A stretch of 64,000 nt of DNA, from contig NZ_JAPTGC010000009.1 of the NCBI RefSeq assembly GCF_026891935.1, forward strand, positions 1-64,000. The letters run 5' to 3'. The notes beneath the pieces were generated by a model that had not been told where the DNA came from, did no database searches, and saw only the letters and a program-made list of their open reading frames with translations. The stretch comes from Methanocorpusculum vombati (lineage in GTDB: Archaea; Halobacteriota; Methanomicrobia; Methanomicrobiales; Methanocorpusculaceae). Made by a program: the position numbers and the translations under genes. This document shows positions 18,221 to 27,476 of the stretch, in pieces. Position 1 is the first letter of the stretch; each line of letters begins with the position of its first letter.

Positions 18221-19042
18221 ATGCAAAAAAACACCCTCCTCCCTGTACTTATCGGAGTGGTAGTTGTCTGTTGTGTGCTTGTTGCCTGTGTTCTCCTCTT
18301 TACCGGCGGTGAAGGACAAACAACCTACATCGTCGGTATTGACGGGGACCATCTTCCTAGTACTGCTATCATCATCGAGGACCGCGAACGTATCCCAATC
18401 GGTTTTGATGTCGAGACAATCCAGTGGATTGCAGAAAAAGAACATTTCGCAATTACATTCAAAGAGGTTCCCTGGTCGATCATTCCCGAACTCATTGAGA
18501 GAGGAGATATCGATATGTTCTACTCAGGGTACAGTATAACTCCGGAACGTGCGGAGCGGCTGGACTTCTCTCAGCCCTATTATAAAACCGATATCGCCAT
18601 TGCCGTCCGAAAGGACAGCGGCGTAACCAGGGAGATGTTTGACAATGGCGAGATACGCATAGGTTCCCAGCAGGGGATCACCTCGGTTGACAAACTCAAA
18701 GAGATCTTCGGCATTGAACGGTATGATGAGATGGTCTCCGAAGGAAAGATTGTACTGTTCTCTGCGGGGACTGCAGGATTTGGCGAGTCACTCAAATATC
18801 TCGATACCGGAGAAATCGATGCCATCATTTACAATAAAATAACGCTGGAGGGCTATCTGCCAGACTGGAAAAACCTCACCATTCTGGACACGATTCCCAC
18901 CGGTGAAGAATATGGTATCGCCGTCAAAAAAGGAAATACCAAACTGATCAGCATACTCAACAAAGGCCTTGAAAACTTCCGCGCCTCAGGCAAACGTGCC
19001 GAACTTCTGGAAAAATATCATATGAGCGAGACGCTGGCATAA
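18221..19042 (+). CDS. Membrane-anchored family 3 solute-binding protein
   Basis: This 273-residue protein has an N-terminal hydrophobic segment (about 7-29) with an L-V-A-C lipobox-like site, then a bilobal family 3 solute-binding domain. Visible hallmarks are the two-lobe pattern GFDVETIQWIAEK, the segment FYSGYSITPERAERLDFSQP and the later IGSQQGITS and DAIIYNK. The family usually binds amino acids for ABC importers. No permease or ATPase gene is adjacent, so it may be a sensor or use a distant transporter. It is transcribed opposite to the genes on either side. Confidence 0.85.
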   Translation: MQKNTLLPVLIGVVVVCCVLVACVLLFTGGEGQTTYIVGIDGDHLPSTAIIIEDRERIPIGFDVETIQWIAEKEHFAITFKEVPWSIIPELIERGDIDMFYSGYSITPERAERLDFSQPYYKTDIAIAVRKDSGVTREMFDNGEIRIGSQQGITSVDKLKEIFGIERYDEMVSEGKIVLFSAGTAGFGESLKYLDTGEIDAIIYNKITLEGYLPDWKNLTILDTIPTGEEYGIAVKKGNTKLISILNKGLENFRASGKRAELLEKYHMSETLA

Positions 19043-19225
19043 TCTCCCTACGTTTTTTGAATAATTTTGAGATGACCGGCGGCGTTATCCATAAACATTT
19101 TTGAGTACCACAAATCACAATTCTCAGGGATTGATCCCGTACCCGGGAAAACACTGAGCGCAGGCCGAAGGCCGTACGTCCAGTATTTTTACGGGAAACA
19201 GGACCTTATGAACATACCCGAAGAT

Positions 19226-19639
19226 TTATGCAAATCTTAATCTGGTGTACCCAAGAACTTCCCGTTTCCCGTCCATAAATAATCCTTCCGTAATAACCGT
19301 CTGCCAGCCCATGAGTTCTTTGGCCATCCCTGTACACCGCATTGGCTCCATAATCTTTACCGGTGTAAAGGAGTACCGTAGATCCTCACGACCGTAGAAG
19401 TACACATCCACTGAAGAAAGTGATGCAGCCTGATCACCGCCCACAACCACGGCAACCACATCGTCACCCGAAATCCGCACCATCAGATCCACTCCATTCA
19501 CAGAAAACTCCGTTTCCACCAGGTTTTCCACCATGAAACTGCCGATAAACACCAGCATGCAGACAACCGCAATCACCAGAACAACCACGATAGCAATGGA
19601 GCCTGGAGAACCATGACCGGCATCTGCTGTATCCTTCAC
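19226..19639 (-). CDS. Small pilin-like single-pass membrane protein (paralogue of 10101-10544)
   Basis: This 137-residue protein has an SPGS motif near residue 11, a hydrophobic helix at about 15-37, and an external beta-rich domain. Conserved positions shared with the protein at 10101-10544 are SPGS, SGDDVV, AASLSSV, GMAK and the G-L-F-M-D-G end. Its start overlaps the stop of the Cache lipoprotein by four bases, so the two are translationally coupled and probably act together at the cell surface. Function unknown. Confidence 0.65.
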   Translation of the reverse strand: MKDTADAGHGSPGSIAIVVVLVIAVVCMLVFIGSFMVENLVETEFSVNGVDLMVRISGDDVVAVVVGGDQAASLSSVDVYFYGREDLRYSFTPVKIMEPMRCTGMAKELMGWQTVITEGLFMDGKREVLGYTRLRFA

Positions 19640-21360
19640 GGCATCAACTCCTGCGGATCAGCACGCGACGTGATATCCAGTTCCGTACCGGCAAGAACAA
19701 ACCACTTGTCATCCACCGCTTCCAAGTATATCAGCCGGACGCTTTGCTGTGTCGGATCATTTGGGATGGGCAGCACATTATATGTCAGACCACCGCCGTC
19801 CATAACAGACAACACGTACTGCCGGCCAAATGATGCACCATTTGCGTCGGTAAACGAGAAAATATTCTTTCCGACATCCCCGGGAACAAAAGCATTGGCC
19901 AAAACAATTCCCTGCATATCGATTGCAGCAAAATCGGTAATGTTCCCGGACGCCGCGGCAAGAAGCTTTGAGGAGCCACTGTTAATATCAGCAAGTATCG
20001 CTTCTTTTCCATATTCCCATGCATACAGAGTTGTATTCCGGACAAGAGTAGTAACGGTACTGACAGCATGCGGGATCATCGGTGATACTTCGGACTCCGC
20101 CGGCATCCGAATCGTGATAAACCAGGAATCATCAACGGGCATCACATAAATCAGAAGCAGCAGTGCGTCAGTAGGAATCTCACCAACCGATGCGGATTCA
20201 TACTTCTGCAGATATCCGCCGCCCTGCTGGGCAAGATAGATCATATGCCGGACTGTCGAAACATCATAGGCATCATGCAAATTGATCCAGCTGGTTATAC
20301 TGGAACGCTGGGTCCCGCTGGACATTGCAAGAACATTTCCTTCCATATCATAGGCAACCAGAGGATATGTCGACACCTTGTTTCTAATATATTCCAGGGT
20401 CTTTTCCTTGGAATGGGATCTGGCATACTGGAAAGCTTCCAGCGTTTCTTTCGTCATTTCGCCGGCATCCGGGGTAAACTGTACATCGGCGGGAACCGAC
20501 CACGGGGAAACCGGACGATTAACCATCAGACGGACATCCGTTCCAAAAAGGTTCACCGTCACCGTTTTCCAGACATTGATCTTCTCATATTTTCCCAGAT
20601 ACAGCGGTGTATATGCAGGGTACTTGATTACACCTTCCGGTAGTACCACCAGCGTATTATAATCCACCTCATGATCGATCACGAAATCCAGTGACCCTCC
20701 GCTGATATCCCACCCGATGTACTCCGTGGCCGTACAGTAGAGAACCCATCCATCCGGCAGGACAACAGATATCGCATACTCCGACAGTTCCGGAACACCT
20801 TCAGCAAAGGTATGAAACAGCATGCCCGAATCAAAGAAGAAACTGACGTAACCACGGTACGTTCCATCCGGAGAGTAAACCGGCAGACTCACTTCCGCCA
20901 CATATCCGTACTCGGAAATATAGAACGGTCTGGTCCACAACGTATGTGAACCCGTAAAATCCGACTCATTGTGATGATGCGTAATTGCCGCTCTCAGATG
21001 CGAGAACGCCGCTGGTACAAACATTCCCTCAGTACTGTTCTCCGGATAATAGGCCAGGAGTGCCATCCATGGTTTTTCTGCGTAATACTTCAGAAGAAGA
21101 TCGACAATTTCCGAATCATTTCCGGAAACCCTGCCGATATCATCAGCAAGGACCCGGGAGTCGACCTCAAGTTCCGTAAAGCCCGAGACAACAACATCCG
21201 CATACCGATCCAGAACCAGAACCATATCCTCCGGAGCTTCCAGAGTATAATTTTCCGGAGTCACCGATGGCTGAACACATCCGGCGCAGCCAAGCATCAG
21301 ACACACTGTACACAAAACCGCGCACAGCATAAAGAATACACAACACCATTTTTTTCGCAT
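19636..21360 (-). CDS. Cache-domain lipoprotein (extracellular sensor without signalling module)
   Basis: This 574-residue protein has a lipoprotein-type signal (hydrophobic 8-24, then G-C-A-G-C at 24-28). Two or three Cache-like sensing modules follow: one around 90-190 with the VYSPDGTYRGYVSFFF segment, one around 330-420 starting YPLVAYDMEGNVLAMS, and a C-terminal one around 460-560 with FAAIDMQGIVLANAF and GKNIFSF. There is no HAMP, kinase or methyl-accepting domain and no second membrane helix. It may present a ligand to a partner, perhaps the overlapping pilin-like gene product. The frame begins at a GTG at 21378; the ATG at 21358-21360 is preferred because the signal peptide begins there. 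Confidence 0.7.
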   Translation of the reverse strand: MRKKWCCVFFMLCAVLCTVCLMLGCAGCVQPSVTPENYTLEAPEDMVLVLDRYADVVVSGFTELEVDSRVLADDIGRVSGNDSEIVDLLLKYYAEKPWMALLAYYPENSTEGMFVPAAFSHLRAAITHHHNESDFTGSHTLWTRPFYISEYGYVAEVSLPVYSPDGTYRGYVSFFFDSGMLFHTFAEGVPELSEYAISVVLPDGWVLYCTATEYIGWDISGGSLDFVIDHEVDYNTLVVLPEGVIKYPAYTPLYLGKYEKINVWKTVTVNLFGTDVRLMVNRPVSPWSVPADVQFTPDAGEMTKETLEAFQYARSHSKEKTLEYIRNKVSTYPLVAYDMEGNVLAMSSGTQRSSITSWINLHDAYDVSTVRHMIYLAQQGGGYLQKYESASVGEIPTDALLLLIYVMPVDDSWFITIRMPAESEVSPMIPHAVSTVTTLVRNTTLYAWEYGKEAILADINSGSSKLLAAASGNITDFAAIDMQGIVLANAFVPGDVGKNIFSFTDANGASFGRQYVLSVMDGGGLTYNVLPIPNDPTQQSVRLIYLEAVDDKWFVLAGTELDITSRADPQELMP

Positions 21361-21439
21361 AGTACTTACACACCACACACGTAATGAAAATCACTCAGTA
21401 TGTTGGCGGGAAAAACGCATAAACCCTTTGAATGGGACA

Positions 21440-21466
21440 ATAAAAATCAGAAAAAGAAAAAATGGG
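21440..21466 (-). terminator. T-rich terminator after secY
   Basis: Immediately after the secY stop the minus strand has three T-runs separated by single C or CTGA. This probably ends the ribosomal superoperon and separates it from the Cache lipoprotein gene. Confidence 0.55.
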
Positions 21467-21468
21467 GA

Positions 21469-22911
21469 TTATTCTTTGCCGCCGAAGAAGCCCCGCATAA
21501 ACGGGTACATCTCCATGATCTGCTCGTTTGCAATCTGTTCATACAGACGGTAAACGATCGAGACCGTAAGCAGAAGACCGGTACCTCCCACAAACCCGAT
21601 GATACCCAGCATGTTTGCAAGAATACTAAGTACTCCGATAAACACGCCACCAATCACCGTGACACGCGGAATGTATCTGTCCAGATACCGCTCCAGCACC
21701 GCAGGGCTGCGGCGATAACCCGGAATCTGCATACCTGAATTCTGAATCTGGCGGGCAACATGTTTCGAGTCAAGACCTGCTGTCTTCACCCAGAAGATTG
21801 CGAACAGAGCACCTCCAACAATCATCACGATTGCATCAATACCCACACGGAGCGCAACCTCCCATGCTGCATGGCCGGCACCCGTAAACTGCGGGAGCCA
21901 CCACATCCAGTCCTGCGGCTGGTTAATCGGTGCAAGATACCACATCAGACCATTGATCGGCGTAGAACCGTTGAACTCTCCAAAGATGTTGATACCAACA
22001 CTGGAAAGGAACATACCAATCATCTGAACGTTTGCCTGCAGCACACGCACCAGAATCATCGGAAGAACACTTGCATACACAAGTTTCACCGGGAACCGCG
22101 CACGGGCACCGCGCACATTCGCGTGGGCAAGCGGAATCTCCACACGGGTCGCCTCAACATACACAATAAGGAAGAACAACCCTATTGTCGTAAACAGTGC
22201 GAGCAGCTCAAGACCAAAGTACTCGATAAAGTTCGCACCGGAACCTATAACCTCAAACAGCCGGGGGAAGAAACCCACCGCAAACTGATCCGTCGTAGAT
22301 TCCCAGTTGAAGAAACCGTTTACGAGACCCTGGGCAACTCCTGCAACGATGAAGAGACCGACACCAGAACCAATACCCCACTTCGACACGACCTCATCCA
22401 TGAACACAACCAGCAGACCGCCTAAACAGATCTGCAGGAAGATCAGGACCATCACAGCCGTCGTATTGCCGCCAAACATTGCAGCAACCGTCATGTCAGG
22501 GCTCATCCATCCGCCCAGCACGTTTGGCAGGGCTTCCAGAATGATCATCACAAAGATCAGCAGTTTCTGCAGACCCATGTAAATAACCTGACCGCGCTCA
22601 TCGGAAGTATTGATCTTAATCAGGTCAGCACCACGAAGCAGCTGCAGTACGATAGATGCGGTCACAATCGGTCCGATACCAAGGTGAAGAATCGTTCCGG
22701 ATGCACCGGCGAGCAACGCACGGTAATATTGGAAAACATCCAGAGAAGTTTCACTCAGACCAAAAACCGGAATGTTCGTCAGTATAAAATACAACAGCAG
22801 CACCGCGGCGGTCCACATCAGCTTGTTTTTGAAGTGAACGTGACCCTCCGGTGGCCGAACGGCCGGCATTTTTGCCAGCAGTGGTTCCATTCGATCCAGC
22901 AGTTCTCCCAT
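21469..22911 (-). CDS. secY: SecY, preprotein translocase channel subunit
   Basis: This 480-residue protein is the pore subunit of the Sec translocon, with ten membrane helices. It begins MGELLDRMEPLLAKMPAV as archaeal SecY does, has the plug region LGIGPIVTASIVLQLL near 77-92, and the cytoplasmic loops that contact the ribosome. It is the last gene of the ribosomal superoperon, 24 bases after rpl15. adkA, the usual next gene, is displaced. Confidence 0.97.
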   Translation of the reverse strand: MGELLDRMEPLLAKMPAVRPPEGHVHFKNKLMWTAAVLLLYFILTNIPVFGLSETSLDVFQYYRALLAGASGTILHLGIGPIVTASIVLQLLRGADLIKINTSDERGQVIYMGLQKLLIFVMIILEALPNVLGGWMSPDMTVAAMFGGNTTAVMVLIFLQICLGGLLVVFMDEVVSKWGIGSGVGLFIVAGVAQGLVNGFFNWESTTDQFAVGFFPRLFEVIGSGANFIEYFGLELLALFTTIGLFFLIVYVEATRVEIPLAHANVRGARARFPVKLVYASVLPMILVRVLQANVQMIGMFLSSVGINIFGEFNGSTPINGLMWYLAPINQPQDWMWWLPQFTGAGHAAWEVALRVGIDAIVMIVGGALFAIFWVKTAGLDSKHVARQIQNSGMQIPGYRRSPAVLERYLDRYIPRVTVIGGVFIGVLSILANMLGIIGFVGGTGLLLTVSIVYRLYEQIANEQIMEMYPFMRGFFGGKE

Positions 22912-22935
22912 GAGTGATACACCAAAAATTTAAAT

Positions 22936-23358
22936 TTAGGGGGTCAGCACCTGACCGCCCTGTTCCTGAACTTTCGCGACAGCACGCTCGGAGAAGCTCT
23001 CTGCAGTAATCTCAAGCTTGTGGGTAACGCGACCACCGCCGAGAACCTTCTCAACACCAATCTGTGCGGCGTCAAGAATAATAACATCTCCGTTTTGTGT
23101 GGCAATACCGCGGGCAACAAGATCCGGAATCATCTGATCGATATCACCGATATCGAGGACTTCATAGGTAACGGAGGTCTTGCAGACAAATCCATGTTTA
23201 CCCTCAGTCTTTCCGAGCAGATAGAACCGGGTGAAATTGTGGTCACGCCATCCTGCCTGTCCACGACCTCCGCGATTACCTGCACCACGGCGGTTTTTGT
23301 GGGTTCCCCCACCACAGGTGCGGGTTCCCCGGAACTTTGAACGCTTGTTGACTGGCAT
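22936..23358 (-). CDS. rpl15: Ribosomal protein uL15
   Basis: This 140-residue large-subunit protein has the glycine-rich start RTCGGGTHKNRRGAGNRGG typical of archaeal uL15 and a C-terminal domain that packs near domain II of 23S rRNA. It is 5 bases after rpl30 and precedes secY in the usual spc order. Confidence 0.96.
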   Translation of the reverse strand: MPVNKRSKFRGTRTCGGGTHKNRRGAGNRGGRGQAGWRDHNFTRFYLLGKTEGKHGFVCKTSVTYEVLDIGDIDQMIPDLVARGIATQNGDVIILDAAQIGVEKVLGGGRVTHKLEITAESFSERAVAKVQEQGGQVLTP

Positions 23359-23363
23359 ACTTT

Positions 23364-23825
23364 TTACCTCATCTTGATCAGAAGGTCATTAATTTCCTTC
23401 CCGTAGTATCCCAGGGCACCGCCCTGATTGAACGTACGCTTCGTGGTCTTGTATCCCTTTCTCGGCGGGTGCATACGCAGCACCGGCTTGAGCTCGGGGA
23501 CATCCTTCATCCGGATCTGACCTGCTGCAAGAGCAGCCGCAAGTTCGGCAATACTTCCAAAGGAAGTTGCCTCCTTCACGTACTCCTCCGTCAGCGGCTT
23601 GTTACCGGTAAGTCTTCCACGGGTGGTAAGAATCGTCTCAAGCGTGGCTGCATCAACTTCACCAAACGCAATGAAGTCCTTTGCCTTCCGGATCATACCG
23701 AGGTACTCCGGAGTCTCCGGCACAAGGACACAGTGGTTGATGTGATGAAGACGCAGCATCTTTAAGGTCTCCTTAATGTCGCGGCGGGTATTTACCACTC
23801 CGCGAACCTGCACAACTGCATACAT
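23364..23825 (-). CDS. rpl30: Ribosomal protein uL30
   Basis: This 153-residue large-subunit protein has the uL30 core [21 protein letters not shown] and the archaeal/eukaryotic C-terminal extension with MHPPRKGYKTTKR. Its start shares one base with the rps5 stop. Confidence 0.96.
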   Translation of the reverse strand: MYAVVQVRGVVNTRRDIKETLKMLRLHHINHCVLVPETPEYLGMIRKAKDFIAFGEVDAATLETILTTRGRLTGNKPLTEEYVKEATSFGSIAELAAALAAGQIRMKDVPELKPVLRMHPPRKGYKTTKRTFNQGGALGYYGKEINDLLIKMR

Positions 23826-24442
23826 TACTTCCGACCTCCGATACGAATCAGATTCGTTTCGCGAAGTGCATTGTAGGTAGCCTTTGCGAAGTTAAGGGTC
23901 GTTCTCGTGTTACCACTCGTGTTGACCCACACATCGCGGATACCGGCAAGTGCCAGTACTTTCTTACCGACATCACCGGTCACCAGACCGATTCCCTTCG
24001 GGGCGGGCTTGAGAGTAACGGTAACAGAACCTGCCTTACCGGTAACTTCCATCGGCACAGAGTGCTTCTGACCGCAGCCGCATTCCCAGGAACCGCATCC
24101 ACGGCGAACCTTCACAATGTTCAGCTTCGCATTTACGATTGCCTTCTTGATCGCAGTTCCCACCTGAACATCTCTGCCCTGGCCAAAACCGATGTAACCA
24201 TCCTTGTTGCCGACAACAACGACCGCTCTGAACTTAATACGGCGACCAGAGTCAGTCATACGCTGCATCATATCAATGCAGAGGACTTCGTCAACAAGGT
24301 CGGGAAGCATTGCATCAACAATGCCTGCTTCCTTAATAGGGAATCCGCTTGCAAGAATCTCATCGAAGCTTGCAAAGTCCCCGGCCATGACCTTCTTGCC
24401 AAGACCGGTGATAGGGACCCACTCTTCCTGTTCGTACGCCAT
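23825..24442 (-). CDS. rps5: Ribosomal protein uS5
   Basis: This 205-residue small-subunit protein shows the uS5 double-stranded RNA-binding domain [20 protein letters not shown] at about 68-87 and the S5 C-terminal domain with [21 protein letters not shown]. It helps decoding fidelity. One base separates it from rpl18. Confidence 0.97.
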   Translation of the reverse strand: MAYEQEEWVPITGLGKKVMAGDFASFDEILASGFPIKEAGIVDAMLPDLVDEVLCIDMMQRMTDSGRRIKFRAVVVVGNKDGYIGFGQGRDVQVGTAIKKAIVNAKLNIVKVRRGCGSWECGCGQKHSVPMEVTGKAGSVTVTLKPAPKGIGLVTGDVGKKVLALAGIRDVWVNTSGNTRTTLNFAKATYNALRETNLIRIGGRK

Positions 24443-24443
24443 A

Positions 24444-24968
24444 TTATTCCAGCTCCTTCATGATTGCATCCTTTGCAGCCTCGACACAAGAGACGAGATC
24501 TGCATAGCGGTCATCATATTCTGCAATGTGGGCACCGTTGCAGCGATCCTCGTCCGGGAGGATCTCCTCACCGACCGGAACATCGAAACCTGCATCGACT
24601 GCTCCTTTCACTGCGGCGAACACACGGGCACCCGTAGATGCAACCTGCAGACCGATATCTGCAATTGCACCCTCGTATCCTGCCTTCTGGGCACGGACCG
24701 CGAACAGCATACCGGTCAGATATGCCGCAGGGGTGTTTCCAAGGTAACCCTTGTACCCGTAGTTCACCAGTTCTCTGCTGTTCACATGAACAAGCGTATA
24801 ATCGCCGTCCATCTGTGCAGCAATGAGCTGGATGATGATGTGACGGTTCGTCTTCCGGACAACCATACGGTTTCTGCCGGAAACAATCAGCCGCTGGCGC
24901 TGGTAGTAATCAGTCTTTCCTTCACGGCGTCTGCGGAACTGAACAAAGTATCTTCCATTCGTAGCCAT
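24444..24968 (-). CDS. rpl18: Ribosomal protein uL18
   Basis: This 174-residue 5S rRNA-binding protein of the large subunit begins [20 protein letters not shown], with the [20 protein letters not shown] segment typical of archaeal uL18. It lies 3 bases after rpl19e. Confidence 0.96.
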   Translation of the reverse strand: MATNGRYFVQFRRRREGKTDYYQRQRLIVSGRNRMVVRKTNRHIIIQLIAAQMDGDYTLVHVNSRELVNYGYKGYLGNTPAAYLTGMLFAVRAQKAGYEGAIADIGLQVASTGARVFAAVKGAVDAGFDVPVGEEILPDEDRCNGAHIAEYDDRYADLVSCVEAAKDAIMKELE

Positions 24969-24971
24969 TGC

Positions 24972-25424
24972 TTAGTCCCTCCGGGAAGTAACGATCTCAA
25001 TCTGCGTTTTCAGGTGAGCAACGTTACGGAACTGACCACCGGCTGCACGGCGGTAGAGTCTGCGGTATTCGGTTCTCGTAATGGAACCTGCCTCACGCTG
25101 GGCACGAAGCTCCTTACGCTGTGCCCGGATCTTCTTGATCCACTGGGTCTTGGACGGAGTGCGTGCACCCTTTGCACCGCTGCGGCGTCCCGGACCTTTA
25201 CAGTGTCCGTATGCGCGCTTTGCGATACGTGCCCGTGCACGTCCGCGGGAGATACCTTTCTTCTGGTGGGAAGAGATGGCACCCTCCTCAATCAGATTGC
25301 GGATATCCTCCCGGGACATTGCATTCTGAACATCGGAAAGTTTCTCCGGATTGATCCAGACACGGTTTTCACCGCAACCGAGAACAGCTGCCGCAAGGCG
25401 GCGCTGGGAAGCAAGATCACTCAT
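24972..25424 (-). CDS. rpl19e: Ribosomal protein eL19
   Basis: This 150-residue, very basic helical protein of the large subunit is found only in archaea and eukaryotes. It has the typical start MSDLASQRRLAAAVLGCG and the segment VWINPEKLSDVQNAMSRED, followed by the RGRARARIAKRAYGHCKGPG basic stretch. It overlaps the eL32 gene by eight bases. Confidence 0.96.
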   Translation of the reverse strand: MSDLASQRRLAAAVLGCGENRVWINPEKLSDVQNAMSREDIRNLIEEGAISSHQKKGISRGRARARIAKRAYGHCKGPGRRSGAKGARTPSKTQWIKKIRAQRKELRAQREAGSITRTEYRRLYRRAAGGQFRNVAHLKTQIEIVTSRRD

Positions 25425-25842
25425 TGGACTTCGCCTCCTCGGTCACTGGTGCTGCAACAACTGCCTTTGTCTCTTTCGGGTTCAAAACCTTAATGCCAAG
25501 GGCTGCTGCCTTTGTCTGGATAGCTGCACGCTTCTGTCCGCCAACGGATGCACCGATACGGACAGCAGTTGCTGCGGCATCAATCTCTTCAAGATCAGCC
25601 GGTCTGAACACAAGGACCTCACGGTAGCCGCTCGGGTGGAATCCGCGGATTGCTGCCGGAGCTCCGAATCCTGCTTCGGGGTGTGCACCCTTTGCACGGA
25701 AATCCTTGCGCTGTTTGCTGTGCAGACCGCGCGGTCTGCGCCAGGTGTCAGCCAGCTTTACCTTTGCACAGAGGCACTGGCGGGAGAATCTGGCCTTCTT
25801 TGCAGCACGTGCACGAATCAGTTTCTTAATTTCACTCGCCAT
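25417..25842 (-). CDS. rpl32e: Ribosomal protein eL32
   Basis: This 141-residue large-subunit protein starts MASEIKKLIRARAAKKARF and has the diagnostic WRRPRGLHSKQRKDFRAKGA and GFHPSGYREVLV segments. The frame is open upstream to 25959 inside rpl6; the ATG at 25840-25842 is chosen because it follows the rpl6 stop by one base. An alanine- and lysine-rich C-terminal tail follows the core. Confidence 0.95.
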   Translation of the reverse strand: MASEIKKLIRARAAKKARFSRQCLCAKVKLADTWRRPRGLHSKQRKDFRAKGAHPEAGFGAPAAIRGFHPSGYREVLVFRPADLEEIDAAATAVRIGASVGGQKRAAIQTKAAALGIKVLNPKETKAVVAAPVTEEAKSNE

Positions 25843-25843
25843 A

Positions 25844-26368
25844 TTAGTTACCTCTGCTGGTAATGTAGATACCATCCTGGAACACACGGGGATCCCTGTT
25901 GCGGACCCGGCATGCCTGCTCAACATTTGCAGCGGTGTTTCCGATCTTTTCACGGTCAATGCCGTTTAAGACCAGTTCATCGCCCTGGACTTTTACCTTC
26001 ACGCCCTCAACAATCTTTGCGTAGCGTGCCTGTTTCTCGCCAAGGAAGTTGGCGATCTCAACGCGGTCACCTGCAACCTTCACCTGAATCGGGAAGTGGT
26101 TGTAGACAACCTTCATGTGGTACTCGTACCCCTCGACAACGCCTTTTGCCATCACATGGAGAAGGGCATTGTAGGTACCGACCAGAGCATAGACACGGCG
26201 TCTGGTGGACTCGGTAGAGATCTTCACTGCACCCTCTTCCACAACAATCTCAATTGACGGGTGGTGCATAATACGGGAAAGAGAACCTTTGGAACCTTTC
26301 ACCGTCAGGAGGTCTCCCTCTTTGGTAATGGTTACACCTTCCGGGATGTGGAAAATCATTTCATGCAT
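25844..26368 (-). CDS. rpl6: Ribosomal protein uL6
   Basis: This 174-residue protein lies near the sarcin-ricin loop of the large subunit. It contains two similar domains: EGVTITKEGDLLTVKGSKGS near 10-29 and a second around 85-170 with the NFLGEKQARYAKI segment. It is 13 bases after rps8. Confidence 0.96.
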   Translation of the reverse strand: MHEMIFHIPEGVTITKEGDLLTVKGSKGSLSRIMHHPSIEIVVEEGAVKISTESTRRRVYALVGTYNALLHVMAKGVVEGYEYHMKVVYNHFPIQVKVAGDRVEIANFLGEKQARYAKIVEGVKVKVQGDELVLNGIDREKIGNTAANVEQACRVRNRDPRVFQDGIYITSRGN

Positions 26369-26381
26369 AATGTTCCTCTCC

Positions 26382-26774
26382 TTAGAAGACGTATCCTAAC
26401 AGCTCGCCACCAATACCGAGCTTACGTGCCTGTTCGTGGGACATAACACCTTGGGAAGTGGTCAGAATAATAATTCCGAAACCCTTTCCCGGCAGGTATC
26501 TGGTTTCCCAAGACTCAAGGTCTGCAACCTTTACCGAGAAACGGGGGGTGATAACACCGCACTTGTTGATGCCGCCGGTAAGAGAAATCGTGTACTGACC
26601 TCCTCTGCCGTCGTCAACCTTCTCGAAACCGCTGATATATCCGTATTCCTGCATGACGGTAAGCATGTCACCAAAGAGGCGGCTGGCCGGCTCAACGGTC
26701 ACTGCAAGTTTACCGGTGTCGCCGGCATTCTTGATAGCGCTCATTGCGTCTGCAATCGGATTCTGTTTTGTCAT
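26382..26774 (-). CDS. rps8: Ribosomal protein uS8
   Basis: This 130-residue small-subunit protein binds the central domain of 16S rRNA. It starts MTKQNPIADAMSAIKNAGDTG and ends with the conserved TSQGVMSHEQARKLGIGGEL segment. It is 14 bases after rps14. Confidence 0.97.
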   Translation of the reverse strand: MTKQNPIADAMSAIKNAGDTGKLAVTVEPASRLFGDMLTVMQEYGYISGFEKVDDGRGGQYTISLTGGINKCGVITPRFSVKVADLESWETRYLPGKGFGIIILTTSQGVMSHEQARKLGIGGELLGYVF

Positions 26775-26788
26775 TCTCCGTCACCTCT

Positions 26789-26959
26789 TTAGTTCATCTT
26801 CTTAAAGCCCATCGTGGGTGCCCACTCACGGAAGCACTGACGGCAGAAGTAAATGTTGTATCTGCGCACAAGTCCCTGCTTGCGTCCGCAAAGCTGGCAC
26901 TGGTTTGCACCACGACCATACTTTTTCTGCTGGACTTTGCCGTTGTCTTTTGCTGCCAT
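26789..26959 (-). CDS. rps14: Ribosomal protein uS14, zinc-binding form
   Basis: This 56-residue small-subunit protein has the four-cysteine zinc site C21-x2-C24 and C39-x2-C42, with C-R-Q-C-F-R-E-W at the second pair. The start at 26957-26959 (MAAKDNGKV) is chosen over the open upstream frame because it follows the rpl5 stop by one base. Confidence 0.96.
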   Translation of the reverse strand: MAAKDNGKVQQKKYGRGANQCQLCGRKQGLVRRYNIYFCRQCFREWAPTMGFKKMN

Positions 26960-26960
26960 A

Positions 26961-27476
26961 TTACTCCACCTCAATGCCGAAGGTCTCGGTCACAAATGCC
27001 ATGGACTCCTCACGGGTCACGTGCAGTTTGGTGTTGAGCTTCTTCTGCTGGATCTTTCTGCGTGCCGTTCTCGTACCTTTCTTCTCGATAACTGCGATAA
27101 TATCCATACCGTAGATACCGATCTTCGGGTCATATGCCTGACCCGGAAAGTCCGTGTGTTCCTCAATACCGAAACCGAAGTTACCGGTAGCATCAAACTG
27201 GCGTGCGTGAAGAACATTCTCCACCGCATACGTCTTTAATGCCGTTGCAAGGAACGTCGTAGCCTTTTCGCCGCGAAGGGTAACCTTGCAGCCGATCGGC
27301 TGACCACGGCGAACACCGAAAGCCGGAAGCGTATTCTTTGCATAAGAACGAATCGGCTTGGAACCCTGGGTAAGGTCTGCCATGATGTTTTCCGCGTTGA
27401 CAAGCCGCTCGCCTGCCTCGCCGACACCCATGTGCACAACAACCTTTGCCACAAACGGTTTCTGCATGTCGCTCAT
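26961..27476 (-). CDS. rpl5: Ribosomal protein uL5
   Basis: This 171-residue large-subunit protein binds 5S rRNA. It has the [18 protein letters not shown] motif near 13-30 and [20 protein letters not shown] near 118-137. It overlaps the rps4e stop by four bases. Confidence 0.96.
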   Translation of the reverse strand: MSDMQKPFVAKVVVHMGVGEAGERLVNAENIMADLTQGSKPIRSYAKNTLPAFGVRRGQPIGCKVTLRGEKATTFLATALKTYAVENVLHARQFDATGNFGFGIEEHTDFPGQAYDPKIGIYGMDIIAVIEKKGTRTARRKIQQKKLNTKLHVTREESMAFVTETFGIEVE

